A DNA stretch of 64,000 bases. Origin: Chrysomallon squamiferum. Its lineage: Eukaryota; Mollusca; Gastropoda; Neomphalida; Peltospiridae. This document shows, piece by piece, positions 51,801-64,000 of the stretch. The notes beneath the pieces were generated by a model that was given only the letters and a program-made list of their open reading frames with translations, was not told the DNA's origin and ran no database searches. The DNA lies in contig CM022665.1 in NCBI GenBank assembly GCA_012295275.1, positions 43,140,152-43,204,151 on the forward strand. The letters run 5' to 3'. The position numbers and the translations under genes were made by a program. Positions within the stretch are counted from its first letter, which is position 1. Every line of letters starts with the position of its first letter.

Positions 51801-53076
51801 AATGATTTTAAAGTGAATAATGATAGATGATTAACAAACACCTTTTTAAAATTATTTTACAAATTTTTAAAAGCAAAATGAATAACAGCTTTGAACATAA
51901 ACACATAACAGATGACAACAGAATGTAAAAATATCATATTAAAAGTAATATATAATGTGGACTGATGCTATTAAATAAAGGCACTTTAATTTCCTATAAA
52001 GCAAATAAGATGTATGTATAAAAATTATGTAAATGTATAGAACATAATGAATAGATAAAAATATGACTATTCTTAATAAAGGCATGTTAAAGACTAAGCT
52101 GTTTTTCAGAACAATTTTAATTATTCAATTCTAATCAGTTAATAATTTACATCAGGTTTAAATCCTAATATATAAGTAAGTCAAAATGTTAATGATACTC
52201 AAAAAAAAATCAAATGTTTAAAGTTTTATTTTATAAATTACTTATTGGTACACATTATTTGAAAACAATTAATTTTATAAAAAATATTCAGATATAAAAA
52301 AATATAAAATTTTGAAATTATTTCATTACCAAAATAATAATGATAATAATAATAAAAAATATTTTACCAAAAACAAAAAAGGAAATCCTTGAAAATTAGT
52401 ATTAATATTTATATCTTCCTTTTTTTTAAACTTTTGTATTTAAATAAAAAATAAATAAATAATTTAAAAAAAGAGGTGATAAAACCTGCACCATTCTTTT
52501 AGCATTTGAAACAATAATATAAAGTCTCAAAGTAAAAAAAAATTTTCAAGACTTAACTAAGACAAATCAGAATTATATCCATAGCAAAATTAGTGTCATA
52601 ATTAATTAGGAAATTCTGGTCAAGGTCGTATGTCAAAACAAAAACAAAAAAAGTGACTTTTTCAAAAAAGATATATTAAACTACAACTAAACTGTTCCAA
52701 CAGTTTATCTCTCTGATTTTCACAGAACAATAACCTTATTTTCATTTACATTTTAAATTTCCTGATTTCATATAATCAAGTAAAATCACATAAAAAGATA
52801 ATTAATCATACAATTATTAATAATATGAAAGTTTACTATCACTTACTATTTAATTAAACTCAAGATTACAAATATATTTTCATTTCAAAATATACATTAC
52901 ATAAACTATGGAAGACACTTGGTTACATTTTTAATAAAAAAAAATATTTTAATCTATGTACCCTACATAATCAAAGATTCACTACTGATTTCAAAAAGGT
53001 GACAGAAGATGAAATATAAGATCTACAACTACATAATAAATCCGTCTCCATGGTGATTTTATCCATGACGGGAAGA
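48818..53076. other. Spacer between the two small membrane protein genes
   Basis: About 4.3 kb of A+T-rich DNA without convincing coding sequence on either strand. It contains short TA runs (50518-50537, 51681-51697) and a GA run (51698-51711). If copy A has its first exon beyond copy B, this stretch would be intronic. Confidence 0.4.
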
Positions 53077-53295
53077 TCAACACATGGATTTACCAGTCAC
53101 CATGTTCTGAGCGCAGGTCAAAGGTAACTTAACCCCCCGTTCCAGCAGATTGATCAGTTCTATGCACCCAGAACAACATGCTGCACAAGGGCTCAGTAGA
53201 ACATAGAACACAGCACAGAAAAATCCAATTGGCCAGCCAAAGACGACGAGGATGATAAACCAAATGATACTCCACAGCCAACCACAGTTTGCCAT
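53077..53295 (-). CDS. Small membrane protein, 72 aa, copy B (paralogue of copy A)
   Basis: One coding exon, ATG at 53295, TGA at 53079-53077. It aligns to copy A without gaps over 72 residues, about 35 identical (49%). Shared features: hydrophobic residues 7-36 (LWSIIWFIILVVFGWP then IGFFCAVFYVLLSP), a WPIGF turn, clustered cysteines (CAACCSGC), ExGVxL, and a conserved tail, QNMVTGKSMC. The acceptor tattttcag precedes 53324, 29 bases before the ATG, as in copy A. The tandem arrangement suggests local duplication. The two copies could be separate genes or alternative coding exons of one promoter, which the sequence alone does not settle. Function unknown. Confidence 0.8.
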   Translation of the reverse strand: MANCGWLWSIIWFIILVVFGWPIGFFCAVFYVLLSPCAACCSGCIELINLLERGVKLPLTCAQNMVTGKSMC

Positions 53296-53879
53296 CTTCT
53301 TAGTTTTGTTGTCTTGTCAGAGATCTGAAAATATTTCTTAAGTGTATAAAATATGTGTATGTGTAATACTTATATGTATGTACGTTTACATAAATATACA
53401 TATATCTATGTTTGTATAAGAATATTGTTAATATATAAAAATACTGCATGCAAATAATAGACATATACAGATATTAAATGTACCAACAACACCTAGTCAT
53501 TAATATATTATCTTCAACAGTTTTTTCCTTATTTTTAATTTCATAATTATTGTGTGTGTGTGTGTGTGTGTGTGTGATTAACATATATTTGTAACAATTA
53601 TAAGTCATTCTAGCATTATTTAATTATGGTGAAAAAAACACAAATATGAATGCACAGCCGCTTTCTTAATAATAATATACTCTATAAATTATAATGCGTT
53701 AATCATGGTCGATACACAAACGGATTTAGAATCTACAATTCTAAAAAAATAATAACAAATAAAAAAAAAATTCCTCTATTTTTATAATAACGTAAAGCGT
53801 CGTCACCAAACTGTATATGAATAATAACAATGATGTATCTGTCAACCAAATAAAATCGATTAACTAAATTGTCTGCCAA

Positions 53880-54150
53880 CAATGAAACATCAACCAAGTG
53901 GATAAAACCGGCATATGTCCCAGCCTAGTTGTGGGCGGAAAAAAACAGAAGTGCCCTATGCATACATTTACTTTTTTTTTTTTTTTTTTAACGCAATATT
54001 TTAGTTACCTAAACTACCAGTAATGCTTTCTTTATATTAACAATCACAGAACTTCTTTTTTCTTCAAGTAGTTTGGCATTACACGAATCGGGACGATCCC
54101 GTTAAATAACCCGGAAGTAGATTCTAGTCATGTGATGCTCGGACAAAACG
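53880..54150. promoter_or_regulatory. Possible promoter for the small membrane protein gene(s)
   Basis: This stretch is less A+T-rich than its surroundings and holds an ETS-type site, CCGGAAGT (54111-54118), and an E-box-like CATGTGAT (54129-54136), both common in housekeeping promoters. It lies about 600-800 bases upstream of the copy B acceptor on the minus strand. A minus-strand donor, gtgagt, at 54536-54531 could mark an alternative 5'UTR exon further out. No transcript evidence. Confidence 0.3.
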
Positions 54151-54298
54151 TTTTAAAAATAGGAAACAGTTAAACGATTTTCACTAGTACCTTCATCCTG
54201 TTATTGCCTTTCGTTCATTGGGGTTTGGGTGGGGTTGTATTTTTTTTCTCTTTTTTTTTTTTTTTTTCTTTTAGCAAATAAATAAATATAAAAGACAG

Positions 54299-54342
<44 letters not shown>

Positions 54343-54786
54343 TTTAAATAAACTCGTTTCTCGACAATCGTAAAATTTATGATATTGTTAAATCTTGTTA
54401 TTCTGAAATATTAATTTGATTTTAAATAAAAAAATAAAGGCATTTGATTATTATAGACACTATGTGAAAATAATGAACACTGTTTATCTAGAAATATATA
54501 AGTAAATAAATAAATAATGTTTATAATTACACTCACCTTTAAAATAAAGCCGTTTCATAATTCTTTAAAAAAAGGTTCGGTCAACAATAAAATTATTTCC
54601 AATTTATGCTTCCTCTTTTCGGAAATTTTATATTTTAAAGTTTCATATAATTTAAATAATAAGAACATTAGTAATAACTTATCGAGATATTTTCGGTTCC
54701 TATGTGGTTATTCTTTTGTTTACGTTATTGTTCATATTTCGTCGGTTAATATTAAATTTATTATCATTATTATTCGGTCTGTTCTG

Positions 54787-54790
<4 letters not shown>

Positions 54791-54865
<75 letters not shown>
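54791..54865. repeat. (TC)n microsatellite
   Basis: About 37 uninterrupted TC units, which produce a poly-Ser-Leu reading frame that is not a gene. Confidence 0.95.
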
Positions 54866-54867
<2 letters not shown>

Positions 54868-55373
54868 GGTATATGATAAGACTTATCTAACAATCAAAAT
54901 TACCAGTCTGGAATTTATTTTAAGTATGCAATTAAACAAAATAAAATAAACTTCCGAAAAATACGTAAAACAAATATAAAACGAAACAATGAAAGGAGGG
55001 CATCAAATAACCACTGGAACACAAACCTAAGACTGTCTATGCACTAAAGTCTTCTTTTCCCAAAATGAGATTACGTTCACCGAGTGACCGTTTACGTTTA
55101 TTCCGAGAATCAGAGCGTCAGTAAATTAAGAAGACAAAAGAAGAAAAAAACGAATTTTTGAAATGTACTGTTTTTACTTTTATCACCACTAAAAATCGAG
55201 CTATTTTTGTAAAAAAAAAAAAATAATAATAAAATACAATAAAAAAAAAAAAAAAAAAAAAAAAATAAATAAATAAAAAACGAACAAAATTGAACGAAAA
55301 AAAAAATTAGCCTGGATCTTTTGGATTGTTACTAAAAATAATTACTCTTTTTTTTTTTACCTTTTTTTTGTTG

Positions 55374-55433
<60 letters not shown>

Positions 55434-55595
55434 AAGGAATATTTAGAAGAAAAAAATTAGAGAAAAAGACGACCAGTAAATACAAATATTTTAAGTAGAA
55501 TACAATGGGGTTTTGGGGGTTGTTTTTAGGGTTGTTGGTTTTTGGGGTGGGGGTTTTGCATGTATAAATTTGTGTTAAAATATAAATAAATAGAC

Positions 55596-55730
<135 letters not shown>

Positions 55731-56951
55731 GGTCATGCATAAATTATAATGAAGGACTATTCAGAAATATGTTTTTAAAAATCTACAAAATTTAGCAAAA
55801 CATTCTGAATAATTTTGATGACAAACCTTTGAAAAAATAAAAATAACAACAATAAAAACAACAAACAAATAAATAAATCTTAATCAAAAGCATTTTTCTA
55901 AATTATACAAGTCTTACATGCTTTCCATGAAGCCAACACCATCATAAATTTTGTTTTCCTTTTCTATGGATTTTTTAAAATTAATTTAATTTTTTATTAT
56001 TTTTTATTAACGAGGATGCACATTTTTTTTTTTTTTTTAATTGTCATATTATCATACATTTTTATAATTTAATACTTCAAAAAATGTATGAACTTCCTGC
56101 TGGTATTCTAAGTTCCAAGTAGCAGTTATCCAATTAAGCATAATTAACGAATCAGAGGGATTTGCATTTGTCTTCTGCATGGCTAATCTAATCAAATTTT
56201 GGTAAATAAATCTGACAATTTTAAAAATTTATTTTCAAAATTATACAAGTTTTCCATACTTTCTTTAAAGTTACCCGCATAATCACTGTATTTTTTTCTT
56301 TTCCATGGATTACATACTAAAATACATAAAGCTGGTCATTTGTAAAATCTATATATTACTGCATTATATGTAATCAATAAAAACTGAACTAAAACTGCTT
56401 TTTGATCTAGTAATAAAAAAGTTAAATTTATCAATACTTTTGTTCTAGTAAGTAAATATTATTGAGTACATAAACATTCAAAGTAATTTTTTTTTACTGG
56501 TCACATACCTCGAAATAATTGGTAAAGCTCAATTTTACATTTCTCTGTCAAAATTATGAGAATGCAAAAATAGTGGCCTCTTTTCTTTTTCTGCAATTTT
56601 ATTATTAGCCAATATTTGTTTCATTAATCTAGTAAAGCAATTATTTGGAATTATACAAACTACATTTAGGCTATTACAACTAAAGAAGATTTTGGTGCTG
56701 TATGAAATATACTTAGCTGTATTTTAGTAAGTGGAAACAATAAATTTAAAAAAATAATTATCTGAAAATGTTTATAACTTTTTTATTTCCCACATTGTCA
56801 CAAGGTATCTATAAAATATAATGTCTGATCTAATTCCATGGTTAATGTCTTTTCTTGGAGAGCAAGGGAGACAATCCCACACAGATATCAGCATTATGGT
56901 CCTGGTTAGTCAAACATTCACACAAAACAGAGAAAGATGACATTTGATGCA

Positions 56952-57122
56952 TTATATTGTCCTTATTTTCTTTTTCTCTTTATAAAGAACTTTCTGTCTC
57001 ACTGGAAAAAAAATCAGAAAAAAACAAAAATTATATTTAATAATGAAAATTAAATTTAAAAATGAGATTATTTTAAATTTCTTTTTCTAAAACTTTTATC
57101 AAAAATTTACATTTATAATATA

Positions 57123-57156
<34 letters not shown>

Positions 57157-58211
57157 CAGATATTAAAATTTTAAATATATATACATATATATATATATAT
57201 ACATATAATGGTCACAACTAGATTATTTTTGAAATGAGACAGTAACTGAAGTCAGTTACGTCTTTCATTGCAATGATGTCACATTGTCAGTAGATTTCAT
57301 ATGGTAAACAAATTCATTCAGTGGATATCATTTCCATTGGAATAGAATAAATAAAATCTTTGTATATATATATATTTTCTTTTAAACAAATCATACATTT
57401 CAGTGTGAGGCATTTTCCTCATTTGCCTCAATGTAGTTATGGCCATGTAGATATATATATTTGGTTTCTTCAGTTATGCAGAAATAAGTGGTAATACAAC
57501 AGCACCTGTTATAAGTTTGTAAAAAAAGTATTTAAAAAACATTATTTGAATGAAAATCATTTCTGGATAATGATGCTTACCATGTGGATCGAAAAAAATA
57601 AATTCCATCTTTTCTGAAAGCTTAGGTCTTGTTCTGATGAGTTTGTGACCACTGCCTGACATACTCTCCAACAAAACCATTATTACCCTGTCACAATTAT
57701 AATATACAATTTCTTAAAATGAAATGCTTAACATTCAGATAACAATTATATACAAAATATTTTTAAAATTAAAAGAAAGAGAATTTCTCTTAAATTCTAT
57801 GCAAATTTTATGCAAATCAAAATTTCAGAAAGAGAAAATATTCACAGTTACAAAAATCAAATATTTGTAACTCTGAAAAGTTGTTTATGTTCCTGCCATT
57901 TGGAAAGCTTCATCTGTGAATGAAAATTTACCAATAAAAATAAGAATCTGACTGGGTTGAATTGGCATTGACTGAATCTATTAAAACATTTTTGAAAATT
58001 ATAAATAATTAAACAAACTAGGATAATACACATGAAGCTAATATTTATTAAAAATGTTACAAATTGAAAATAGGTGTATCAATTCAAAAGCAATGTTTAT
58101 GGTCATCTCAGTCTTAAATTATTTCATGTAGTCTGCAAAGAATGTAAAAAAACAAACAAAACCAAAAAATGTTACATTTTAAGACAATACTTACTTAGAT
58201 CCTTTTCCCAT
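56952..58211 (-). CDS. MRPL33: Mitochondrial ribosomal protein L33 (bL33m), 57 aa
   Basis: bL33m is a small zinc-less ribosomal protein of the mitochondrial large subunit. Three coding exons: 58195-58211 (MGKGS plus 2 bases), 57581-57687 (KVIMVLLESMSGSGHKLIRT then RPKLSEKMEFIFFDPH) and 56952-57001 (VRQKVLYKEKKKIRTI then TAA at 56954-56952). Phases 2 and 1 match; acceptors are gtgacag and ttttccag, donors gtaagta and gtaagca. The pattern IxVxLxSxxGTGHxLxRxRxxLxEKMEFxxxDPxVxQxVLYxEKKKIR is characteristic of animal bL33m. Length fits the mammalian protein (about 65 aa with a short leader). An acceptor (atttttcag) before 58247 suggests a noncoding first exon. It is divergent from TMED10. Confidence 0.92.
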
Positions 58212-59072
58212 GTTGCTATAAACTGTTACACATAATTTAGATGTAATCTGAAAAATACATATAGCAATAATAATAATAATGAATCAATAACAAAAGTTAT
58301 TGCTTTAATCAGGATGTTTTGGTGTTTATTTACTTGAAATAAATAAATAAATAAATAAATAAATAAAAAATAAAATAATATAAATTATTAAAAATAAGGG
58401 AATCATTGGATTTAATAATTAAATGTACAAGTCAAAAATAATCTGTAAATCGATTATTGTTTAGTTCCTTCAGTTAATCTAACTTTAATACTTATAGTAA
58501 TGTAATGACTTAATAAGATTTAATAAATGCTGTAACAAATAACATGATATTATAGGTGTCTTGGCATTTTTGATCTTCGAATTTCAAGATTTAACATCAA
58601 TTTTTCAATTTCAGTATGCTTCGCTATATTCAAATAATCAGCTCTTATCCATTTACGAAATTAATATCAATATATTTTTCTCCTTTTATCTTTGTTTCGT
58701 ACTAATTTATTTTTTAAAAGAACTATTTAAAAACAACATACGTGCTTTTGAAATGTGTTACAACCAGAAGCTGTTGTAATAACCTTGACCTTTATTTTCG
58801 GGACAGTTATGCAAAATTAAATACAAAGAAATGTTTTCAGGCTAATGAAAATTATTTGAGAGTTAAAAACATTTAATGTTATTATAATTAATAAATTAAA
58901 GTAATTTAATAAAGTTTATTTTATTTTATATTTGCTGCAGTACAGCAACGGAACTAGTCGGACGCTAACGGAAACGACCGATTGCCACGTTAGCATAAAC
59001 GTGCAAACCACAGGTGCTTTTGGAACAAGATTTCTATAGAAAAATATTAGTATTTGTAACTTATCATACAAA
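58212..59072. promoter_or_regulatory. Divergent MRPL33/TMED10 upstream region
   Basis: 861 bases separate the two start codons. The stretch 58937-59020 is less A+T-rich (cggacgctaacggaaacg, gccacgttagcataaacg) and is the likeliest core promoter. (AAAT)n lies at 58338-58366. The region probably also holds the noncoding first exon and first intron of MRPL33. Confidence 0.45.
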
Positions 59073-61177
59073 ATGGACTTTAATTACCTTTTATTTGTCA
59101 TTTATATAATCTACTTAGCTTCAGTAGATGCAATTAGGTTTTATGTAGCTCCTAATCAAAAGAAGTGCCTTCGAGAGGAAATTCATAAAGATGTCTTAGT
59201 TACCGGTGATTACGAGTTATCGGATGCACCAGGTCACAAATCACATCTCATTGTAAGTATACTTAAAGGGATTTATTTTATAATGGTACTATGATTGTTT
59301 TTTTTATTATTATTATTTTCAAAAATATAGATGTTTTAAAAACGTGATATACACCCAAATACCAATCATTCAAGATTCTTTCTGTTGGCGTGAACGTTGG
59401 AATTGTCTGTTTTATCACGAGAAATGTCTCAGAATATGATAGTATATTCATATCAGAAATTAAAAGATACTTTTTAAAAAAAAATAATAAATAATAATTA
59501 GATCATTACAAACCCAGTTAATGTTTTTTATGTATCTATATAAATAAATACTATTAACAAAATTGTGTATGCACTTGAACAGAAAGCAGATAGGAGCATA
59601 TGTTTTCAGAAGTTAAAATTACTTTTTGAATTCTTTTTGATCATATATGAAACTAAGAATAGTAAAGAAGCAAAATATAAATATTAATATATACACTGCA
59701 TTCCATACCTGCATATCATGTCTGTGAACAGTCACATTTTAAAAATAAACTTCAAATGTCATAAATGATTGATCTCTCTGGCATAATACTGATTACTACA
59801 AATTACAATACTAGTCATAATTTCCTAACACTATGAGTTTATAAAAAGCCTGCACAATAGGTCAGACATCATCTAATATCAATATAATAATATCGTATCT
59901 GATTCTGTGCGATTTCTGTGTAAGATAAATACAAATTAAAAAATATCACTAGACTAGTATAACTCCTCCTGTAATGGTTATACTTGGCTACAACAGTAGG
60001 ATTTTTATTTTATGTACATTCACTAGTAGTCTAATACTCATTTAGTTGTCATTTGAAACAAGGGAAGCAATTCCTTAAAAAATATTATTTTTGTTTTGCA
60101 ATAAAATATATTAAGACGCATATCTGACATGACGGTTCCTTAGATCATGTCACCATTTAATCTGTTTACAAATGTTTCATTTGCAGGTAACAGACACTAA
60201 AAACCACATTCTTTATTCTAAAGAAGACGCCAAAAAGGGAAGATTTGCTTTTACAACAGAAGAATATGATATGTTTGAAGTATGTGTGGAGACTAAGATG
60301 CCAGGAGGTACATTTTATATGTCGTATATCTTGTCAGTATGAATACATTTTACTAGTTAACTTGCTAAACATCATTTCCAATGATTTAATAGTTTTTGGT
60401 CATTTATCATCTGTAATTGGAAAACCCTGTAAATATGGATTGTAGTGGATTTTTGGGGGGATTTTTTTTAAATTATTATTTTATTATTTATTTATTTATT
60501 TATATATATATATATTTTTTTTGGGGGGGGGTGCTGGGGAACTGCTAAATAGCAAACATTACACATATATGAAAGTCAAATTATCGATCATCATTTTTTT
60601 TTTAATCATGTATATATTACCTTTTTGCACAAATGTTTTCTTCTTTCTTTCCAGGTGGTCATGGTGTAGACAGAGAAGTCTTTCTTGACTTGAAACATGG
60701 AGTTGAAGCGAAGAGCTACGAAGATGTAACATTAATTTCTTTTAATATTTAAATTATTTATTTTAAAGCTTTGTGGCATTTCATTTCTCACTGTTCTTCT
60801 TTTTTTTTTTCTCTCCATTTTCAAGAACAATAACAGACAACCAAACATTGTTATGCTTGCATATAATTGTTAATTTTATATAACCTGTTTTTATTTCTCT
60901 GTTTATTTGATTTTTACTTTGTGTTTTTCATTTGCAATTATTCCTTTCACAGCTTGCAAAGGCAGAGAAGCTGAAACCACTTGAAGTGGAGCTGAGGCGA
61001 CTGGAAGATTTGTCGAGATCCATCGTAGATGATTTTGCCTATATGAGAGCAAGAGAGGAAGAGATGAGAGATACAAATGGTAAATTTTAATACTAATTTC
61101 AATATATGCTTCACATAGATTACTCCAGGCTTAACAAAAATGATTTAGAAAAGACACAGTTAGGTTCATTCTTGTAG

Positions 61178-61214
<37 letters not shown>

Positions 61215-61217
61215 CAC

Positions 61218-61254
<37 letters not shown>

Positions 61255-62123
61255 AATTTCGGTGATTATGATTAAAGTATATTTCAAAATTTTTATAAAG
61301 TTCAACACCAGATATATATTTTGTTGTATCTGAATTTAAAAACTATAATTTTATACAGAGTTTTTGACTTTGTTTAAACAGATCATGAAAATACTTTATA
61401 TTTAATTTTCAAATTTTTTCTTCATGAACAGAATATTTTTTTAAAAGCTTTAGAATCAAGAATACAGTTGTCCAGTTGATTCAAAATGAGATTTCCGTTC
61501 CAGAAATTGTTTAAAAAATATAATTGTCTGTTTACTTTGTATTATTTATTTTCAAATCCCTTATTTTTAACATCCCACAAATTACTTTTAAAAAATGTAG
61601 TTGTGGGTTTACTGTATAAAATTTGTTTTCAAATACCATATTACTAAAATATATACCTCAAATTAATTTTTAAAATATAATCTTATATTTAGTGTTTGTT
61701 TTTCAGATTCCGTATTTTTTAAACAGACTTTGTATATTATAAATGCCCATTTTTAAAAGAATATTATCTAAAGTGATTTAAAAAAAAAAAAATAGTTTTA
61801 AATTTATTTTCAGAGACCACTCACTTAAGAGTGATGTATTTCAACATGCATTACTTTTAAAATGCGGTCATATGTTTGTTGTTTGTGTTCAGATTTCATA
61901 TTTGTATTTTAAAAATACTCTCTTTTTTTCTTTTTTTTAACAATATTATCTAATATGTGATTTTTAAAAATTTTAAAATTATTTTTAATTTTTTTCCCCA
62001 GAATCCACCCACTCAAGAGTGATGTATTTCAGCATATTCTCCATGTGTTGCTTGTTAGGCCTGGCTACCTGGCAGGTACTTTACCTCAGACGATACTTCA
62101 AAGCCAAGAAACTGATTGAGTAA
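59073..62123 (+). CDS. TMED10: p24 family cargo receptor TMED10 (p24 delta), 206 aa
   Basis: TMED10 is a type I membrane protein that cycles between ER and Golgi and selects GPI-anchored and other cargo for COPII/COPI vesicles. Five coding exons: 59073-59252, 60187-60307, 60655-60725, 60953-61079, 62002-62123; all phases match. Residues 1-20 are a signal peptide ([15 protein letters not shown]), followed by the GOLD domain with [40 protein letters not shown] and [11 protein letters not shown] (the two cysteines form the GOLD disulphide). A coiled-coil helix follows ([20 protein letters not shown]), then a membrane segment ([20 protein letters not shown]). The tail [11 protein letters not shown] keeps the COPI-binding lysines and one of the two aromatic residues that bind COPII; the other is Tyr instead of Phe. 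Resemblance to human TMED10 is very strong. Intron 4 contains a second, partial copy of exon 5. Confidence 0.97.
61180..61255. repeat. (TA)n(CA)n microsatellite in TMED10 intron 4
   Basis: (AT)n at 61181-61212 followed by interrupted (CA)n to 61254. Confidence 0.9.
61814..61860 (+). pseudogene. Partial duplicate of TMED10 exon 5 in intron 4
   Basis: A splice acceptor (ttattttcag) at 61804-61813 is followed by a diverged copy of the start of exon 5. Joined in phase 1 to exon 4 it reads [15 protein letters not shown] then stop (TAA, 61858-61860), compared with [17 protein letters not shown] in exon 5. It lies 188 bases upstream of the real exon start and flanking intron sequence is duplicated with it. 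It may be a relic or a poison/alternative last exon. Confidence 0.65.
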
Positions 62124-64000
62124 ACAGGTCATCTTGTTTGTCACCATTCGTTTACACATTACCTCAGTGGAGGGCAGACAACATACATAAAAAAAACACA
62201 ACACTTTGAAACATCAAATGTGGAAACATTTTCTTTTTCCACTGTTAGATTGTTAAAGAAGAAGGATATTTATTATTTATTTATTTATCTTTTTAAAATG
62301 TCCAAAAAAAAAAGAAGAAGAAGAAAAAAAAGGATTTTATATTTTATTTTCTGAAAATTTATAGTCATATTATTTTGTTTTGTTAGATTTGATAAAATTA
62401 ATTCAAGATGAGTTTTAACTTTTTAGATTTTTTTATTTTTTTTTTTTTTTAAATATTATTATTATTAAAAATATTAAAGATGTATATCTTCTGTACAGAT
62501 TTGATTTTCATAAAAATTCATTGATGGAAAGTTAAAAAAAACAACTCTTGGTGCTAATCAGTCTAATTGTATTTCATATGTTTGTTAATAACACTAAATC
62601 TGTACAAATTTTTTTTTTTTATTTTTTTGTTAAAAGACACTTGTCATAATACTTTATTTATTATTTTTAAATGACTCAAAAATTAGAGAAACATTAAAAG
62701 TTAGAGCGCTGTATCCATATTTGGATATTCAAAGAACAAAATTAAAATTTTGAATATTGAAATCCAATTGATTTATACTGAATTATCTTATTTTTTCTTT
62801 TATCAAATTTTAAAATTAGAAACAAACAACAAGCAGAAAAAGTAAAAAAAAAAAAAAAAAAAAAAAATTGTTTGAAGGAAAATAATAAACTATTATTGAA
62901 AGATTAACCCTTGAACATAGAAGTAAGCAGAAACATGTTTTAGGATTGAAAGTATTTGTTATGAAAAACACTTCATCTTGTATATAAATTCTACATTAAC
63001 AAAGATATTTTGATAACTGGACATGTGACAATGCATCTATAAATATCACCCACATTTTGTGTGTAAAAGAGTTTAGTTACAAAACAAAAGAAGGTATTGA
63101 TACCCTGTAAATATATTCTTTATTGGTATTGGTGTAAATAAATTTGATAGAAAATTATCTATTTGTTCAGCTTTGCCACTGATGTTTTTATTTTTCAGTT
63201 TTAAACTGATTATAGAAATTTTGCCAAGTTGTTTTATTTTTCCAATTTTAAAGATCATTTTAGAACACATTTCTGCCATTACAGAAAAACGTATCTTTTG
63301 ACAAATTGTTTAAGCTAAATATATATAAATATATATTTTTTTTTAATGAAAATGGGACTGGATTAACATTTCTAAATATTTTGTTGTTGAAAAAAGAAAA
63401 AAGAACCCAATAACAAAGAACATTCCATACAAAATGAATGAAGAAGAAAGTTTTGTTTCTAGAAGGGGACAGAATTTGTAACAGTCAAAACTTCTTGATA
63501 AAAAAAAAAAGGGGGGGTGGGGGCAGTAGTATGTAACACATTTTGTAACTGTTATTTACAATCTTGTAAATACAGTTACTGATGTAGTTTACTCATGTTA
63601 ATGTGACAGATCTCAAATTATTTTCAGTGAATATGATATTCCATACTTTTTACATACATTAAAAATGTAACTTTTAACATTTAGAAAGATCTTTGGAATG
63701 TCAGCTTTTTCCCATTTCAAAGCACCATGAAAAGTTAAATTAGATGAGCAATTACATTGTACTTGCATAGAAACCATAATTAATAGATAGCCCAGTTAAT
63801 TATCATTTGAAAATACTATTTCAAAGACTATGACTGTGTTTAGAAACTATTTGCTGTTCGTTTTCAGTGATTTCATGTGTTAATTTAATCTTGTAAAAAA
63901 GAAAGAATATTAAAACTGATAAATAAAACAAAAAAGATTACCTTAATTTTATATTAAAAGAAATTTCTCGTGAAAATATATTTTGACGTGTATTTATTGT
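62124..64000 (+). other. TMED10 3'UTR and downstream DNA
   Basis: A+T-rich noncoding sequence follows the TAA. Possible polyadenylation signals (AATAAA) occur at about 62884 and 63136. A G-rich run (63511-63523, gggggggtggggg) is unusual here. No other gene is supported. Confidence 0.4.

Noticed and set aside
54517-54949. 119- and 81-codon frames with Ser-Leu repeats
   Set aside because: They run through the (TC)n microsatellite.

Overview
This window is nuclear DNA from an animal. It is very A+T-rich (about three quarters or more by eye), intron-dense and crowded with simple repeats. The genes are split into short exons with GT-AG introns. Protein resemblance identifies NuSAP, the p24 protein TMED10 and mitochondrial ribosomal protein bL33m, and an SMP/C2 lipid-transfer tether is also present. 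NuSAP and the p24 cargo receptor point to a metazoan. The mixture of (ATT)n, (TG)n and (TATG)n repeats is compatible with a mollusc or another lophotrochozoan, but that placement is a guess. I see no bacterial, viral or CRISPR features.

Layout. (1) 1-37,910, minus strand: a very long gene, continuing past the left edge, for a membrane-anchored SMP-domain protein with at least three C2 domains (extended synaptotagmin/tricalbin type). I can place 19 coding exons. (2) 38,404-45,839, plus strand: NUSAP1, 11 coding exons, 662 aa, divergent from gene 1 across a roughly 490-bp shared promoter region. (3) 48,579-48,797 and 53,077-53,295, minus strand: two paralogous 72-aa membrane proteins, about 49% identical without gaps, each coded in one exon behind a 5'UTR splice acceptor. 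I do not recognise the family. (4) 56,952-58,211, minus strand: MRPL33 (bL33m), 3 coding exons, 57 aa. (5) 59,073-62,123, plus strand: TMED10, 5 coding exons, 206 aa, divergent from MRPL33 across about 860 bp.

The most unusual signal is not a gene. In several introns a piece of DNA spanning an exon-intron junction has been copied in tandem into the intron. In the SMP/C2 gene, a 3' splice site plus about 20-25 exon bases is repeated about 15 times (17.6-19.0 kb). A 5' splice site plus about 27 exon bases is repeated about 6 times (14.7-15.5 kb). Another 5' splice site plus about 17 exon bases is repeated 4 times (21.9-22.2 kb). NUSAP1 has a donor hexamer tripled next to exon 8, a duplicated exon pair (4 and 5) and a decayed third copy of the exon start. 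TMED10 has a 188-bp duplication carrying a second 3' splice site and start of its last exon, which would encode a truncated protein without a membrane anchor. These arrays are dense fields of decoy or alternative splice sites seeded exactly at real junctions.

The rest is intronic or intergenic A+T-rich sequence with microsatellites and minisatellites. I found no tRNA or rRNA gene. One weak tRNA-like SINE candidate lies in a NUSAP1 intron. One exon junction of the SMP/C2 gene (15.5-16.1 kb) cannot be joined in frame with canonical splice sites and is flagged. All gene models come from reading splice sites and reading frames by eye.
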